From contig CALGLY010000372.1 in the NCBI GenBank assembly GCA_937959095.1, forward strand, positions 1-10,588: DNA of 10,588 nt, given 5' to 3'. This document shows, piece by piece, positions 1-6,671 of the stretch (its first letter is position 1; every line of letters starts with the position of its first letter). Under the pieces are notes generated by a model that searched no databases, was not told the origin of the DNA, and saw nothing but the letters and a program-made list of their open reading frames with translations. This DNA comes from an uncultured Saprospiraceae bacterium. GTDB lineage: Bacteria; Bacteroidota; Bacteroidia; Chitinophagales; Saprospiraceae. Made by a program: the position numbers and the translations under genes.

Positions 1-1280
1 CATCGGAAGTAATAATAGACCGCCGTGCGTATGGATACAAAGAGCAAGCCGAGGTAAATAAGAAGCCCTATCCAGCCTGCTTCTACCGCAATACGGACAT
101 AGGCACTATCGGGCGCAAAAGTTGATAACCATGACCCAGAATTGAAGCGTTTGCCCCATACGCCCACACTCGCCAAACCAAGTCCCATTGGGTTCTGTTG
201 AATGTAAGGTTGTATGAAATTCTGATTCCGAAGGCGCAATTGCATCGAACTATCTTCCGAAGGATTAAAGGCAGATTGAATTCTGAAAATAACGGGATTA
301 CTCGTCGATTTCATCATCAGTCCTGTGCCTACTACGCCTAAAATCATTATTGGAATGACGACTTCTTTTCGGAAAGTCATCAGTACAAAAAGGAGCATCC
401 CCGCAGGAATCATCAATACGGGCGTTCGAGAACCAGTATACATTATCGTGACAATCATCAAGATTGCTGATACCACAAGTGCGACGCGCTTCCAAGTTGC
501 AAATTTAGCGGTTGCTAAAATCACACAAAACATCGCCATATATGCCATTGCGATACCGAGTGAAGTTGGGTCGGAAAAGAGCGAGAAAATACGCAAGCGC
601 GACCAGGTAAAATACAGTCGGAAGCGCAAGGGGTCGGAATAGAGCCAAGCGAGTTCTTGCTGCGAAAAGCCAAAAAATTCCTGCCGCAAACCCACCATAA
701 CGGCTACCATCGTGAGTACAATGATGAGCGTAATGAAACGCATCACCGCCGCTTTACTCTTGAAAGCATAGCAACCTACAAAGTAAATTAAAAGCCATAT
801 CGCTAAGGAACGTACCGAATAAATCCAACCAGTGATGGAAGGCGCATTCGGATTGAGGACTTGCAATAAATTATAGGCGACCCATATCAAAACCATGACG
901 CTAATGCCACTATTGGCAAAGCTAAAATTTCGTTCTTTCAGCATCCTATACACCAGCCCTAATCCCATAATGAGCAGCAAACCATCGAGGGCTGTGCCAA
1001 AGGGAAAGGAGGAGAATTTTCGCATATAATTCACGAAAAAACTCAGGGTTACGGTGAGCATTAGCCCAAATTCTAAATTCAGGAAACAACCAATCAATAC
1101 AGGTGTTCCCACGACCAAACCAAGCAATACGACTCCACCTTTCAAGCCTGCAAAAGCAGTGGCAGCAGCAATAGCAAGGGCAATAGCTACAATAACTGCA
1201 TAGCCAAGCGGACTATGCAACTGCTTGAAGACGAATTCTCGATCCCACCAATTATATGCTGTCGGATTTAATGTGGACAT
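1..1280 (-). CDS. O-antigen ligase / polymerase (Wzy_C family), C-terminus cut off by window edge
   Basis: Reading the minus strand from the ATG at 1280-1278 gives an open frame of about 425 codons with no stop before the window edge, so the C-terminus is missing. The protein is almost entirely hydrophobic: repeated membrane segments lie at about residues 25-45, 48-66, 100-112, 126-140, 157-171, 180-197, 240-257, 265-281 and 305-323. Family marks are FSDPTSLG (about 235-242), YTGSRTP (about 281-287), QLRLRNQ, and a late DSAYVRIAVEAGWIGLLIYL block (about 391-410), which matches the end of the Wzy_C domain. Enzymes of this family join lipid-linked oligosaccharides in the periplasm, either polymerising repeat units (Wzy) or transferring glycan to an acceptor (WaaL and similar). 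The two roles cannot be told apart here. It is the last visible gene of the wzc-wzx-glycosyltransferase cluster, which favours polymerase. A purine-rich AAAAGAAG precedes the start by a few bases. Confidence 0.88.
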   Translation of the reverse strand, partial: MSTLNPTAYNWWDREFVFKQLHSPLGYAVIVAIALAIAAATAFAGLKGGVVLLGLVVGTPVLIGCFLNLEFGLMLTVTLSFFVNYMRKFSSFPFGTALDGLLLIMGLGLVYRMLKERNFSFANSGISVMVLIWVAYNLLQVLNPNAPSITGWIYSVRSLAIWLLIYFVGCYAFKSKAAVMRFITLIIVLTMVAVMVGLRQEFFGFSQQELAWLYSDPLRFRLYFTWSRLRIFSLFSDPTSLGIAMAYMAMFCVILATAKFATWKRVALVVSAILMIVTIMYTGSRTPVLMIPAGMLLFVLMTFRKEVVIPIMILGVVGTGLMMKSTSNPVIFRIQSAFNPSEDSSMQLRLRNQNFIQPYIQQNPMGLGLASVGVWGKRFNSGSWLSTFAPDSAYVRIAVEAGWIGLLIYLGLLFVSIRTAVYYYFR

Positions 1281-1360
1281 TTATCTTCTTTTATAATTAG
1301 AGTATGTTTGGAATTTTTACAAACTGAGAACCCAAATATGCTCTTATACTCTGCTACCGA

Positions 1361-1415
1361 TGGCTTTGCCAAAATTGAGAATTATCCATTCTCAATTTTA
1401 AATTTGGCGAAGCCA
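1361..1415. repeat. Long inverted repeat (hairpin) downstream of small ORF
   Basis: The left arm 1361-1382 (TGGCTTTGCC then AAAATTGAGAAT) pairs with the right arm 1388-1415. The inner 12 bases match exactly and the outer 10 have one mismatch. The right arm carries six extra bases (AAATTT, read on the minus strand) between the two parts, and the loop is TATCC. Read on the minus strand it begins 7 bases after the stop of the 34-codon ORF. No T tract follows, so it is either a weak terminator, an RNA-stabilising structure, or a dispersed palindromic element. Confidence 0.75.
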
Positions 1416-1422
1416 CTTTGCT

Positions 1423-1527
1423 TTAAATAAATAGAACTTTTACAAAAAAACCAATCAGTAGTACTGCACACATTGCTAGTACTAGGATTTCCAAAATCTG
1501 ATCGCGTTGTGAAATTGTTGGTTTCAT
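1423..1527 (-). CDS. Putative 34-residue single-pass membrane peptide
   Basis: The minus strand reads ATG at 1527-1525 to TAA at 1425-1423, giving 34 residues. The N-terminus is MKPTISQRDQILE, polar and mixed in charge. From about residue 14 it becomes one hydrophobic helix (ILVLAMCAVLLIGFFVKVLFI) running to the C-terminus, with one lysine inside it. The design is that of a small inner-membrane protein with its N-terminus probably in the cytoplasm. It lies inside the polysaccharide cluster, between two hairpins: its ATG is 16 bases after the 1544-1648 hairpin and its stop is 7 bases before the 1361-1415 hairpin. No Shine-Dalgarno site is visible, which is usual for Bacteroidota. I recognise no family. 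It could be a chance ORF, but the placement and clean amphitopic layout argue for a real gene, perhaps a small partner of the Wzy or Wzx membrane machinery (inference). Confidence 0.45.
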   Translation of the reverse strand: MKPTISQRDQILEILVLAMCAVLLIGFFVKVLFI

Positions 1528-1543
1528 AATTAATTAGTAGTGG

Positions 1544-1648
1544 GAAAAAATAAATTTACAATTTCCACAGCCAAGCCATTTGATAAATCGTTTGAAGTAA
1601 AGCACTCCTTTATCAAATGGCTTGTCAAAATTGTAAATTTATTTTTTC
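1544..1648. repeat. Very long near-perfect inverted repeat, possible bidirectional terminator
   Basis: The arms 1544-1587 and 1609-1648 pair over an outer stem of 21 bases (GAAAAAATAAATTTACAATT plus T) and an inner stem of 15 bases (AAGCCATTTGATAAA). A small unequal internal bulge separates them and the loop is 21 bases. Both ends of the stem are A-rich on one side and T-rich on the other, so in either direction the transcript leaves the hairpin through a U-rich run (TTTATTTTTTC). That fits a bidirectional rho-independent terminator. The right arm shares a TGGCTT..CAAAATTG core with the hairpin at 1361-1415, so the two may belong to one repeat family. Confidence 0.75.
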
Positions 1649-1659
1649 GAGTTTTAGTG

Positions 1660-1717
1660 TTTTAGATTTTTGGATTAAAAACTGTACGTCTAAATGCAAT
1701 GTCCAAAAAATCTAAAA
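1660..1717. repeat. Inverted repeat just after glycosyltransferase stop
   Basis: TTTTAGATTTTTGGA at 1660-1674 pairs with TCCAAAAAATCTAAAA at 1702-1717, differing by one A/T of run length. A 27-base loop separates the arms. On the minus strand the first arm starts 7 bases after the glycosyltransferase stop codon at 1727-1725. The stem is A/T-rich and no T tract follows on the minus strand, so it is a weak terminator candidate. Together with the next hairpin it forms a double structure at the end of that gene. Confidence 0.6.
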
Positions 1718-1724
1718 ATCCATT

Positions 1725-2939
1725 CTACGCTAACACAAGATGCTTTTCGACTACTTCCCAGAACTCTTTTACGCGATGTTCCCACGTATTGGTTCGTGCA
1801 ACGGCAATTCTTGCCTCTTTTAATTGCAACTTATCTTCCGTAATCGCTTGATTTATCAATTTATTGAAGTGCTCATGGTCTTTAGCTAAGTAAATCACAT
1901 CGCCGAAGCCACGAATATCTACAGAGAAGCTCGTCGAAATGACGGGTTTTCCTGAAAATAAGTATTCATTTATCTTCAATGGATAGATACTTGCTGTGAG
2001 CGTATTGCAAAGGAATGGAATAATGGTACAGTCAAAATGCTGTAGGTACTTCGGCAAATCATTGATATTTTTACTACCTGTACTTATCACATTTGCTTGC
2101 TTATCCAAGCCTAATTCATAAAATTCATTGCTATTTATCGGCCCCACTAAAACCAAAGTCTTATCGGGATGTGCATCCGCGATACTTTTTAGTAATTTAT
2201 AATCCATGCGCGATGCATCCATATTGCCTGTGAAGCCAATAATAGGCGTGGTCACATGCTTTATCTCATCGGGACGTGGGTAGCTTTCGCTGATAGATTT
2301 TTCAAAAATAGTCTCATCTACTGCATTGTGCAGGATGTAAGTGTTTTTATTGAACGGCACTTTCAAGTTACGCAATTCGCGCGAAGTCACAAAGGCAAGG
2401 TCTGCATCTTGGATGACTTTTTCTTCGAGTGTAGCCCAATGCTTTGCCGTATACACCTCCTGTTCCATATCATCAATGCATTGATAAATATTGAGCAAAG
2501 GCTTAAAACTAACGGGCAGCACACCACCTACAAACGGATTGAAACAATTCAGATAAATGTAGTTTTTGAGTTTATAATCATCTACTACTTTTTTTATCGT
2601 TTTGAATACTACTTCATTATCCCAACGGTGTAGGGTATCATATAGTCCTCCCTTCGGGAGAAAATTAATCGGCATTATCATTGGCGGCTGCACCGCAATG
2701 ACATTATCAGGCAAATTCGGAATCTTCTCATAACGCATTTTGCCGCGTATCAAATCACCACGACGGGACTTGATGGCTTCCGAATTTCTATTTTTTATAA
2801 AATCTTTATAGGTAAATGGAGGATTGACATAGAATACTCTATTATTCTTCGCAAACTCGCGAGTGAAAGACAAGGAAACCGAAGAATAGGGATGATCCCA
2901 AGGAAAGAGTGTAAAATAAATGATGTCTATATTACTCAT
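1725..2939 (-). CDS. Glycosyltransferase, GT4-like (GT-B fold)
   Basis: This is a 404-residue cytoplasmic glycosyltransferase. The C-terminal nucleotide-sugar half is clear. IIGFTGNMD (about 233-241) opens the second Rossmann domain, LVLVGPI (about 262-268) follows, and HFDCTIIPF with PLKINEYLFSGKPV (about 301-333) is the donor-binding block typical of GT4, with the conserved Glu in NEYL. The N-terminal half carries YFTLFPWDHPYSSVS and FYVNPP, as in the acceptor half of TuaH-like enzymes. It probably adds one sugar to the lipid-linked repeat unit; donor and linkage cannot be read. I chose the ATG at 2939 because the longer frame reaching 2975 starts with TTG and adds only a basic 12-residue tail (MTILIKKASIKN). 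The flippase gene ends 46 bases upstream, so the two are very likely co-transcribed. Two hairpins follow its stop. Confidence 0.88.
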   Translation of the reverse strand: MSNIDIIYFTLFPWDHPYSSVSLSFTREFAKNNRVFYVNPPFTYKDFIKNRNSEAIKSRRGDLIRGKMRYEKIPNLPDNVIAVQPPMIMPINFLPKGGLYDTLHRWDNEVVFKTIKKVVDDYKLKNYIYLNCFNPFVGGVLPVSFKPLLNIYQCIDDMEQEVYTAKHWATLEEKVIQDADLAFVTSRELRNLKVPFNKNTYILHNAVDETIFEKSISESYPRPDEIKHVTTPIIGFTGNMDASRMDYKLLKSIADAHPDKTLVLVGPINSNEFYELGLDKQANVISTGSKNINDLPKYLQHFDCTIIPFLCNTLTASIYPLKINEYLFSGKPVISTSFSVDIRGFGDVIYLAKDHEHFNKLINQAITEDKLQLKEARIAVARTNTWEHRVKEFWEVVEKHLVLA

Positions 2940-2985
2940 ATTTTTGATAGAAGCTTTCTTAATGAGGATTGTCAATTTATTAGAC

Positions 2986-4341
2986 CTACGCGCTAACGCT
3001 TTCTTTGGATAGGAATTCTTTTATTTTTGTACGCCCTATTTTGAAGAGCATTCCGTAGAATTCTACCATATACTTGAAGGCGCGAAGTGGCTTGATACCA
3101 AAGGTTTTGTTGAGGTAATATTGCATGGCTACGAAGGCAGTACTATAGGTAATCAGTGTCCCAAATACCGCACCATAAATACCATACATACTGATGAATA
3201 TGTAGTTGGAAACAATATTGATAATTGCCCCTACTATCGTAAACCAAAAATTAATTTGCGGTCGCCCTGTCGAGTCTAACACGATACCAAATTGCACGGC
3301 GTAAGGAATGAATAAGCCATAAAATATCGTCATGCGCAGCACATTGGGTGCTTCCGGATATTTATCGCCTGCAAGTATGAAAATGAATACTTCTGCAAAC
3401 AATAACACCAAGATGATAACAGGAACAATAAAGGTCAAAATTCCTCCTACGGTCTTTTCGTAGAGGTCTTTGATGGCATGTTTGCCCTCCTTCATACGAC
3501 GCGCACTTTGCGGAAATAGCATGGACGCAGCAGCAAACGTAGGTGCTTCGGTATAGTTCGTTATCTTCATTGCCACCTCATAAATCGCTACCGATGCCAA
3601 TCCTAGCATAGGCGAAAGCATCCATCTATCTATCTGCTTATAGAGCATGGTGCTGAGGTTCGTTCCCATTGTGAATTTGCCGTAATGGAACAGTTTCCGA
3701 ACCCATTTCCATGATATATTCCAATCAAACTTTAGAAATGGACGCGCAAAAAACCAAGAGACAAAACCTGCCAATGCCGCCGCTACGGTGCGTGCTATAG
3801 CAAGATTGATTAAGGTAAATTCAGAATTGGAAAAGAAAACCCATGCGATGTAAACGAACATTCCGCCACGAAACACAAGATTGCTCCAGAATATACCATC
3901 AAACCGAAGATTGGCTTGTTGCACAAAATTGAATTGAAAAAAGGGCAACAAACAAATATTCGTAAGACAATAAATAAGTAATAATTCGTATAGTTCGGGA
4001 GCATTCATTGCAATACTTAGCAAATTAGCAAAGCTAAAAAGTACGATTGCAATGACTGTGGTGACAATAAGATTTAGGCATAAAGATGCCGTGTTGATAC
4101 GTCGATATTCTTTCCCTTCAGCAGTAGTAAGAAACTTAACAAGGGCGTTTTGCTGTAAGCCTGTGCGGCCTTGCTCAAAGAAGGTCGCGGTCAACAAAAA
4201 CAATACCCATGCCCCTAGCATATGCTCGGACAATGCACGTGTAAGAATCATAAAACTCCCTACACCAAACACTAATGATGTACCTTGCTGCATCAGTGTA
4301 TAAAAGCCCGACCTTATCCAATACGATTTTTCTGAACTCAC
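2986..4341 (-). CDS. Wzx-type polysaccharide flippase (MOP/PST family)
   Basis: This 451-residue integral membrane protein has the usual length and layout of polysaccharide transporters of the MOP superfamily. The N-terminus, YWIRSGFYTLMQQGTSLVFG with FMILTRALSEHMLGAWVLF (about 7-48), is the typical first helix pair. About 12 further hydrophobic stretches follow, for example 90-112, 118-140, 158-171, 179-198, 297-324, 337-356, 364-385 and 388-410. An amphipathic middle loop holds KQIDRWMLSPMLG (about 235-247), seen in many Wzx proteins. The role is to flip undecaprenyl-linked repeat units from the cytoplasmic to the periplasmic face. The start is GTG (4341-4339): no in-frame ATG lies upstream, and the next ATG at residue 17 would cut the first helix. 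It sits downstream of the Wzc-like gene across a 128-base repeat-rich spacer with a promoter-like box, so it may have its own transcript start. The specific substrate is unknown. Confidence 0.88.
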   Translation of the reverse strand: MSSEKSYWIRSGFYTLMQQGTSLVFGVGSFMILTRALSEHMLGAWVLFLLTATFFEQGRTGLQQNALVKFLTTAEGKEYRRINTASLCLNLIVTTVIAIVLFSFANLLSIAMNAPELYELLLIYCLTNICLLPFFQFNFVQQANLRFDGIFWSNLVFRGGMFVYIAWVFFSNSEFTLINLAIARTVAAALAGFVSWFFARPFLKFDWNISWKWVRKLFHYGKFTMGTNLSTMLYKQIDRWMLSPMLGLASVAIYEVAMKITNYTEAPTFAAASMLFPQSARRMKEGKHAIKDLYEKTVGGILTFIVPVIILVLLFAEVFIFILAGDKYPEAPNVLRMTIFYGLFIPYAVQFGIVLDSTGRPQINFWFTIVGAIINIVSNYIFISMYGIYGAVFGTLITYSTAFVAMQYYLNKTFGIKPLRAFKYMVEFYGMLFKIGRTKIKEFLSKESVSA

Positions 4342-4365
4342 TGGGTATAGATGTGAAATATAAGC

Positions 4366-4469
4366 TATGAGTTATGAATTATGAGTTATAAGAGTGAGAT
4401 ATAATTTTTTTTGTCAAAGATACATATCTCATATCCTATAACTCATAACTCATAGTTCATAACTCTTAT
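4366..4469. repeat. Two heptanucleotide arrays (consensus TATGAGT) facing each other, forming a long inverted repeat
   Basis: On the plus strand, units TATGAGT, TATGAAT, TATGAGT and TATAAGA run from 4366 to 4393, then a 6-base GTGAGA and TATAATT. On the minus strand, starting about 8 bases after the wzc stop, units TATGAAC, TATGAGT, TATGAGT, TATAGGA, TATGAGA and TATGTAT run from 4461 down to 4420. The two arrays are inverted and can pair over about 36 bases with few mismatches, closing a loop with an eight-T run (4405-4412). The heptad phase, not only the inverted repeat, is directly visible. Similar heptad tandem repeats are known from other bacteria, notably cyanobacteria; I know of no assigned role here. 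Confidence 0.8.
4415..4422 (-). promoter_or_regulatory. Candidate Bacteroidota -7 promoter element upstream of wzx
   Basis: The minus strand reads TATCTTTG, an exact fit to the Bacteroidota -7 consensus TAnnTTTG. It lies about 75 bases before the wzx start, in the loop between the two heptad arrays. The matching -33 element (TTG or TTTG) is poor: only GTTATG lies at about the right distance. If used, transcription would start inside or just before the second array, so the RNA leader would consist mainly of heptad units. Confidence 0.35.
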
Positions 4470-6671
4470 CTAACTTGCGTTATTTAAAATTGCTCCTAAG
4501 AATTTATCATCTTGCTCACGTAAGAATGCGATAGATTCTTTATCTGCTGCGGTAAGTGCACCTGCTGAATCGAAAATAGCGATAATCTTATCCGCATAGC
4601 GGCTTAGTTCTTGCGTATCCGAATACTTATTCATAGAAGGTGATTCCATGAAAATGTAATCGTACTCTTCCGTCGCACCATCTAGGATACGGTCAAAATT
4701 GCGTCCCGCCAGTAATTCAGAAGGCGAGTAACCACCTCCTTGATTGCCTAATACGTCTACATTCCGATTTAGTTGCCATTTTGCATCTAAAGCTTTTGCA
4801 GCTACTGCGGCATCCGCATTTTCACCTGCTAAACCGTTGAATAATGGATTGTCTGCCATCACTTTATTGGCAAGGCTGGTGAGGGTATTATTCTTGAAAT
4901 TGGTATCCACTACCAATACTTTCTTTTGCATCAAACTCAAGGAGTGCGCCAAAGCTACAATCAAAAAGCTCTTTCCTTCTTGCGCTTTCGGGCTAGTGAA
5001 AAGGAACTTATTGCCACCCGACGATTCAATAGCATAACGAATGCGCCGAATATCTTCTCGAAATTCCTGCTCGCCTGCATTTTGAGTTGGTTTTTCGAAG
5101 ATGCGATTTACATCTTTGTTCTTATTCTTCAACGCTTTCAACGAACCAATAACAGGAAGCTGCGTGAGCGTAGAGAAGCGCTCAGGTGTACTCAAGCGAT
5201 TATCCATCAAAGACAAGAACAAGAATAACAATCCTACTGCTGCCGCTGCTGTGATACCTGCTAAGGCAGAAATAACCATTGCTTTAGAGCTTTCTGCTTT
5301 TTCTGGTAGCTCTGCATATTCAATGATTTTCAGTGTCGTACCTGATGAAAGTGCAATTCGACGTGCTTCATCGCGCTTTGCTACATTACTTAGGTATTCT
5401 TCCGTTACGATAAGTTTTTCGCCTTGTAGTTCTTCTAATGCTTGACCTGATGCTACACTGCCTTTAGCACGTGTCTTCACTCTATTGATTGCCGTATTCA
5501 GTGAACTCACACTTTCTTCTGCTACCAATAGCTCAATTTCTGCATCGATACGTTTAAACATCAAGTCCTTTAGGTCTTGGTTAGCATCAGCACGGTCTAG
5601 CTTACGAAGACGTTCTTCTGCCAATTCTACTAGCTGCACATCGAGTTCTGCATCTTTTTTATCCAATTCATCTTTTGTCTCTTCTAGGATACGTCCTTCT
5701 AGGTTATAGCGCTCTAAAAGCTCGCTCTTAGCATTTTTCAGCTTTGCTACATCTTCGCGCAATAAGAGCGACTTGGCATCTTCTTTAGAAAAAGAAAGTT
5801 CCTCATCTTCCAAGTACTTATCTAGATTTGCAATTCCTCTTTTCAGTCCTCCTATATCCTTTTTAGCTTCATCTCTTGCGAACTCCAAATCCCGAATTTC
5901 GCCAATGATACTGCTATTTTGTTCGGCTATATCTATAATTTCATTGTCTTGCTTGTAATTTGTAATTGCGTCGCTAAGACTATCCAATTTCTTCTTCTTC
6001 TCGTCCGAAAGCTTCTCGTAGAACTGTACTGCGCCATTCTCTTCGGCTATTCTATCTTCCTGAAACATCAGGATAAAGTCCTCTGCAAGGGTATTCACTG
6101 CAAACTTGCAATACATCGGATCAGGCGACTCGAATTGTACTTTCAAGTAGTCCGTATCGCCATCGCGCATCACATTTAGTCGCTCGCTTAGGGTTTCATA
6201 ATCATACCCAAAAGCGGTAGCTACACTCCGAATTCGAGGTTCTTGCTCTCGATTGGCACTTGCATAGCTTGCTGAATCGCGCAATAGGCGCACCAATTCC
6301 GTAGCATCGCTAGAGGAATATTTCAAATCGTCTTCATTTGGCTCCATGAAGGGCGTTTTGCCAGCATTCATAGCTTCCAAATCGTGTGCCAATAGATGAT
6401 AAGAAAGACGACGTAAACTCGTGCGGGAACGTAACCGATTGATGTAATTACTAAATTGGCTACGCACTTGGTACTGTTGGACAAACGGATTGTCATTCTC
6501 CAAGTCAATAGCTTTTCGTTCAATAATACCTGTGCTTACTACCCCTTCTGCTTTGAAAGTAGGTGGTAATAACCGAAGTAAAAAAAACGTCAGCAATGCT
6601 GTTCCTAATGCGGTGAGTAACAGAATCCATTTTTTCTTCCAAAGTGTCTGAAATATGTATTGTAAATCCAT
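4470..6671 (-). CDS. Wzc-like polysaccharide co-polymerase with degenerate BY-kinase domain
   Basis: This 733-residue inner-membrane protein controls chain length and export of the surface polysaccharide. In order it has an N-terminal helix (about 14-35, WILLLTALGTALLTFFLL), a periplasmic Wzz domain, a long charged coiled coil (about 205-440), a second membrane helix (about 464-488, ending LMDNRL) and a cytoplasmic nucleotide-binding domain (about 530-733). The P-loop reads SPKAQEGKS (560-568), keeping EGKS but lacking the usual PGEGKS glycine. Walker A' is VLVVDTNFK (585-593), with Asn in place of the second Asp. Walker B is YIFMESPS (672-679), with Glu-Ser-Pro-Ser in place of Asp-Ser/Thr-Pro-Pro. 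The SPSELLAGRNFDRIL stretch (649-663) fits the family. The protein stops at FLGAILNNAS, just where the tyrosine-rich tail normally begins. It may bind ATP without autophosphorylating. It is the first gene of the minus-strand cluster and has a clear ATG. Confidence 0.88.
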   Translation of the reverse strand: MDLQYIFQTLWKKKWILLLTALGTALLTFFLLRLLPPTFKAEGVVSTGIIERKAIDLENDNPFVQQYQVRSQFSNYINRLRSRTSLRRLSYHLLAHDLEAMNAGKTPFMEPNEDDLKYSSSDATELVRLLRDSASYASANREQEPRIRSVATAFGYDYETLSERLNVMRDGDTDYLKVQFESPDPMYCKFAVNTLAEDFILMFQEDRIAEENGAVQFYEKLSDEKKKKLDSLSDAITNYKQDNEIIDIAEQNSSIIGEIRDLEFARDEAKKDIGGLKRGIANLDKYLEDEELSFSKEDAKSLLLREDVAKLKNAKSELLERYNLEGRILEETKDELDKKDAELDVQLVELAEERLRKLDRADANQDLKDLMFKRIDAEIELLVAEESVSSLNTAINRVKTRAKGSVASGQALEELQGEKLIVTEEYLSNVAKRDEARRIALSSGTTLKIIEYAELPEKAESSKAMVISALAGITAAAAVGLLFLFLSLMDNRLSTPERFSTLTQLPVIGSLKALKNKNKDVNRIFEKPTQNAGEQEFREDIRRIRYAIESSGGNKFLFTSPKAQEGKSFLIVALAHSLSLMQKKVLVVDTNFKNNTLTSLANKVMADNPLFNGLAGENADAAVAAKALDAKWQLNRNVDVLGNQGGGYSPSELLAGRNFDRILDGATEEYDYIFMESPSMNKYSDTQELSRYADKIIAIFDSAGALTAADKESIAFLREQDDKFLGAILNNAS

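Larger units (their letters stand above)
1281..1724. other. Structured intergenic region between glycosyltransferase and O-antigen ligase
   Basis: This 444-base gap separates two minus-strand genes of the same cluster. It is not empty: it holds three long inverted repeats (1660-1717, 1544-1648, 1361-1415) and a 34-codon ORF (1527-1423) between the second and third. I found no exact TAnnTTTG promoter element on the minus strand in the gap. The hairpins may end or process the upstream message, so the ligase gene may not be expressed at the same level as wzc, wzx and the glycosyltransferase gene. Confidence 0.7.

Noticed and set aside
298..495. 65-codon minus-strand frame
   Set aside because: It overlaps the ligase gene in another frame on the same strand; the product is charged and cysteine-rich with no recognisable features.
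325..642. 105-codon plus-strand open frame over the left end
   Set aside because: It lies antisense to the O-antigen ligase gene, whose minus-strand frame is open for the whole 1280 bases and encodes a convincing multi-pass membrane protein with Wzy_C motifs.
1281..1724. Insertion sequence or transposon remnant
   Set aside because: There are several inverted repeats but no transposase fragment and no target-site duplication that I could see; the only frame is the 34-codon membrane peptide.
2940..2975. Upstream TTG start for the glycosyltransferase
   Set aside because: It adds a 12-residue basic stretch that does not belong to the GT4 fold; the ATG at 2939 starts right before the first beta strand (NIDIIYFTLF).
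4366..4469. CRISPR array
   Set aside because: The units are 7 bases long without spacers and are arranged as two inverted arrays; this is a short tandem repeat, not a CRISPR.
5485..5958. Serine-rich plus-strand frames inside the wzc region
   Set aside because: They are antisense shadows of the coiled-coil part of the Wzc-like protein; the Ser/Leu-rich composition comes from complementary Glu/Lys/Arg/Asp codons.
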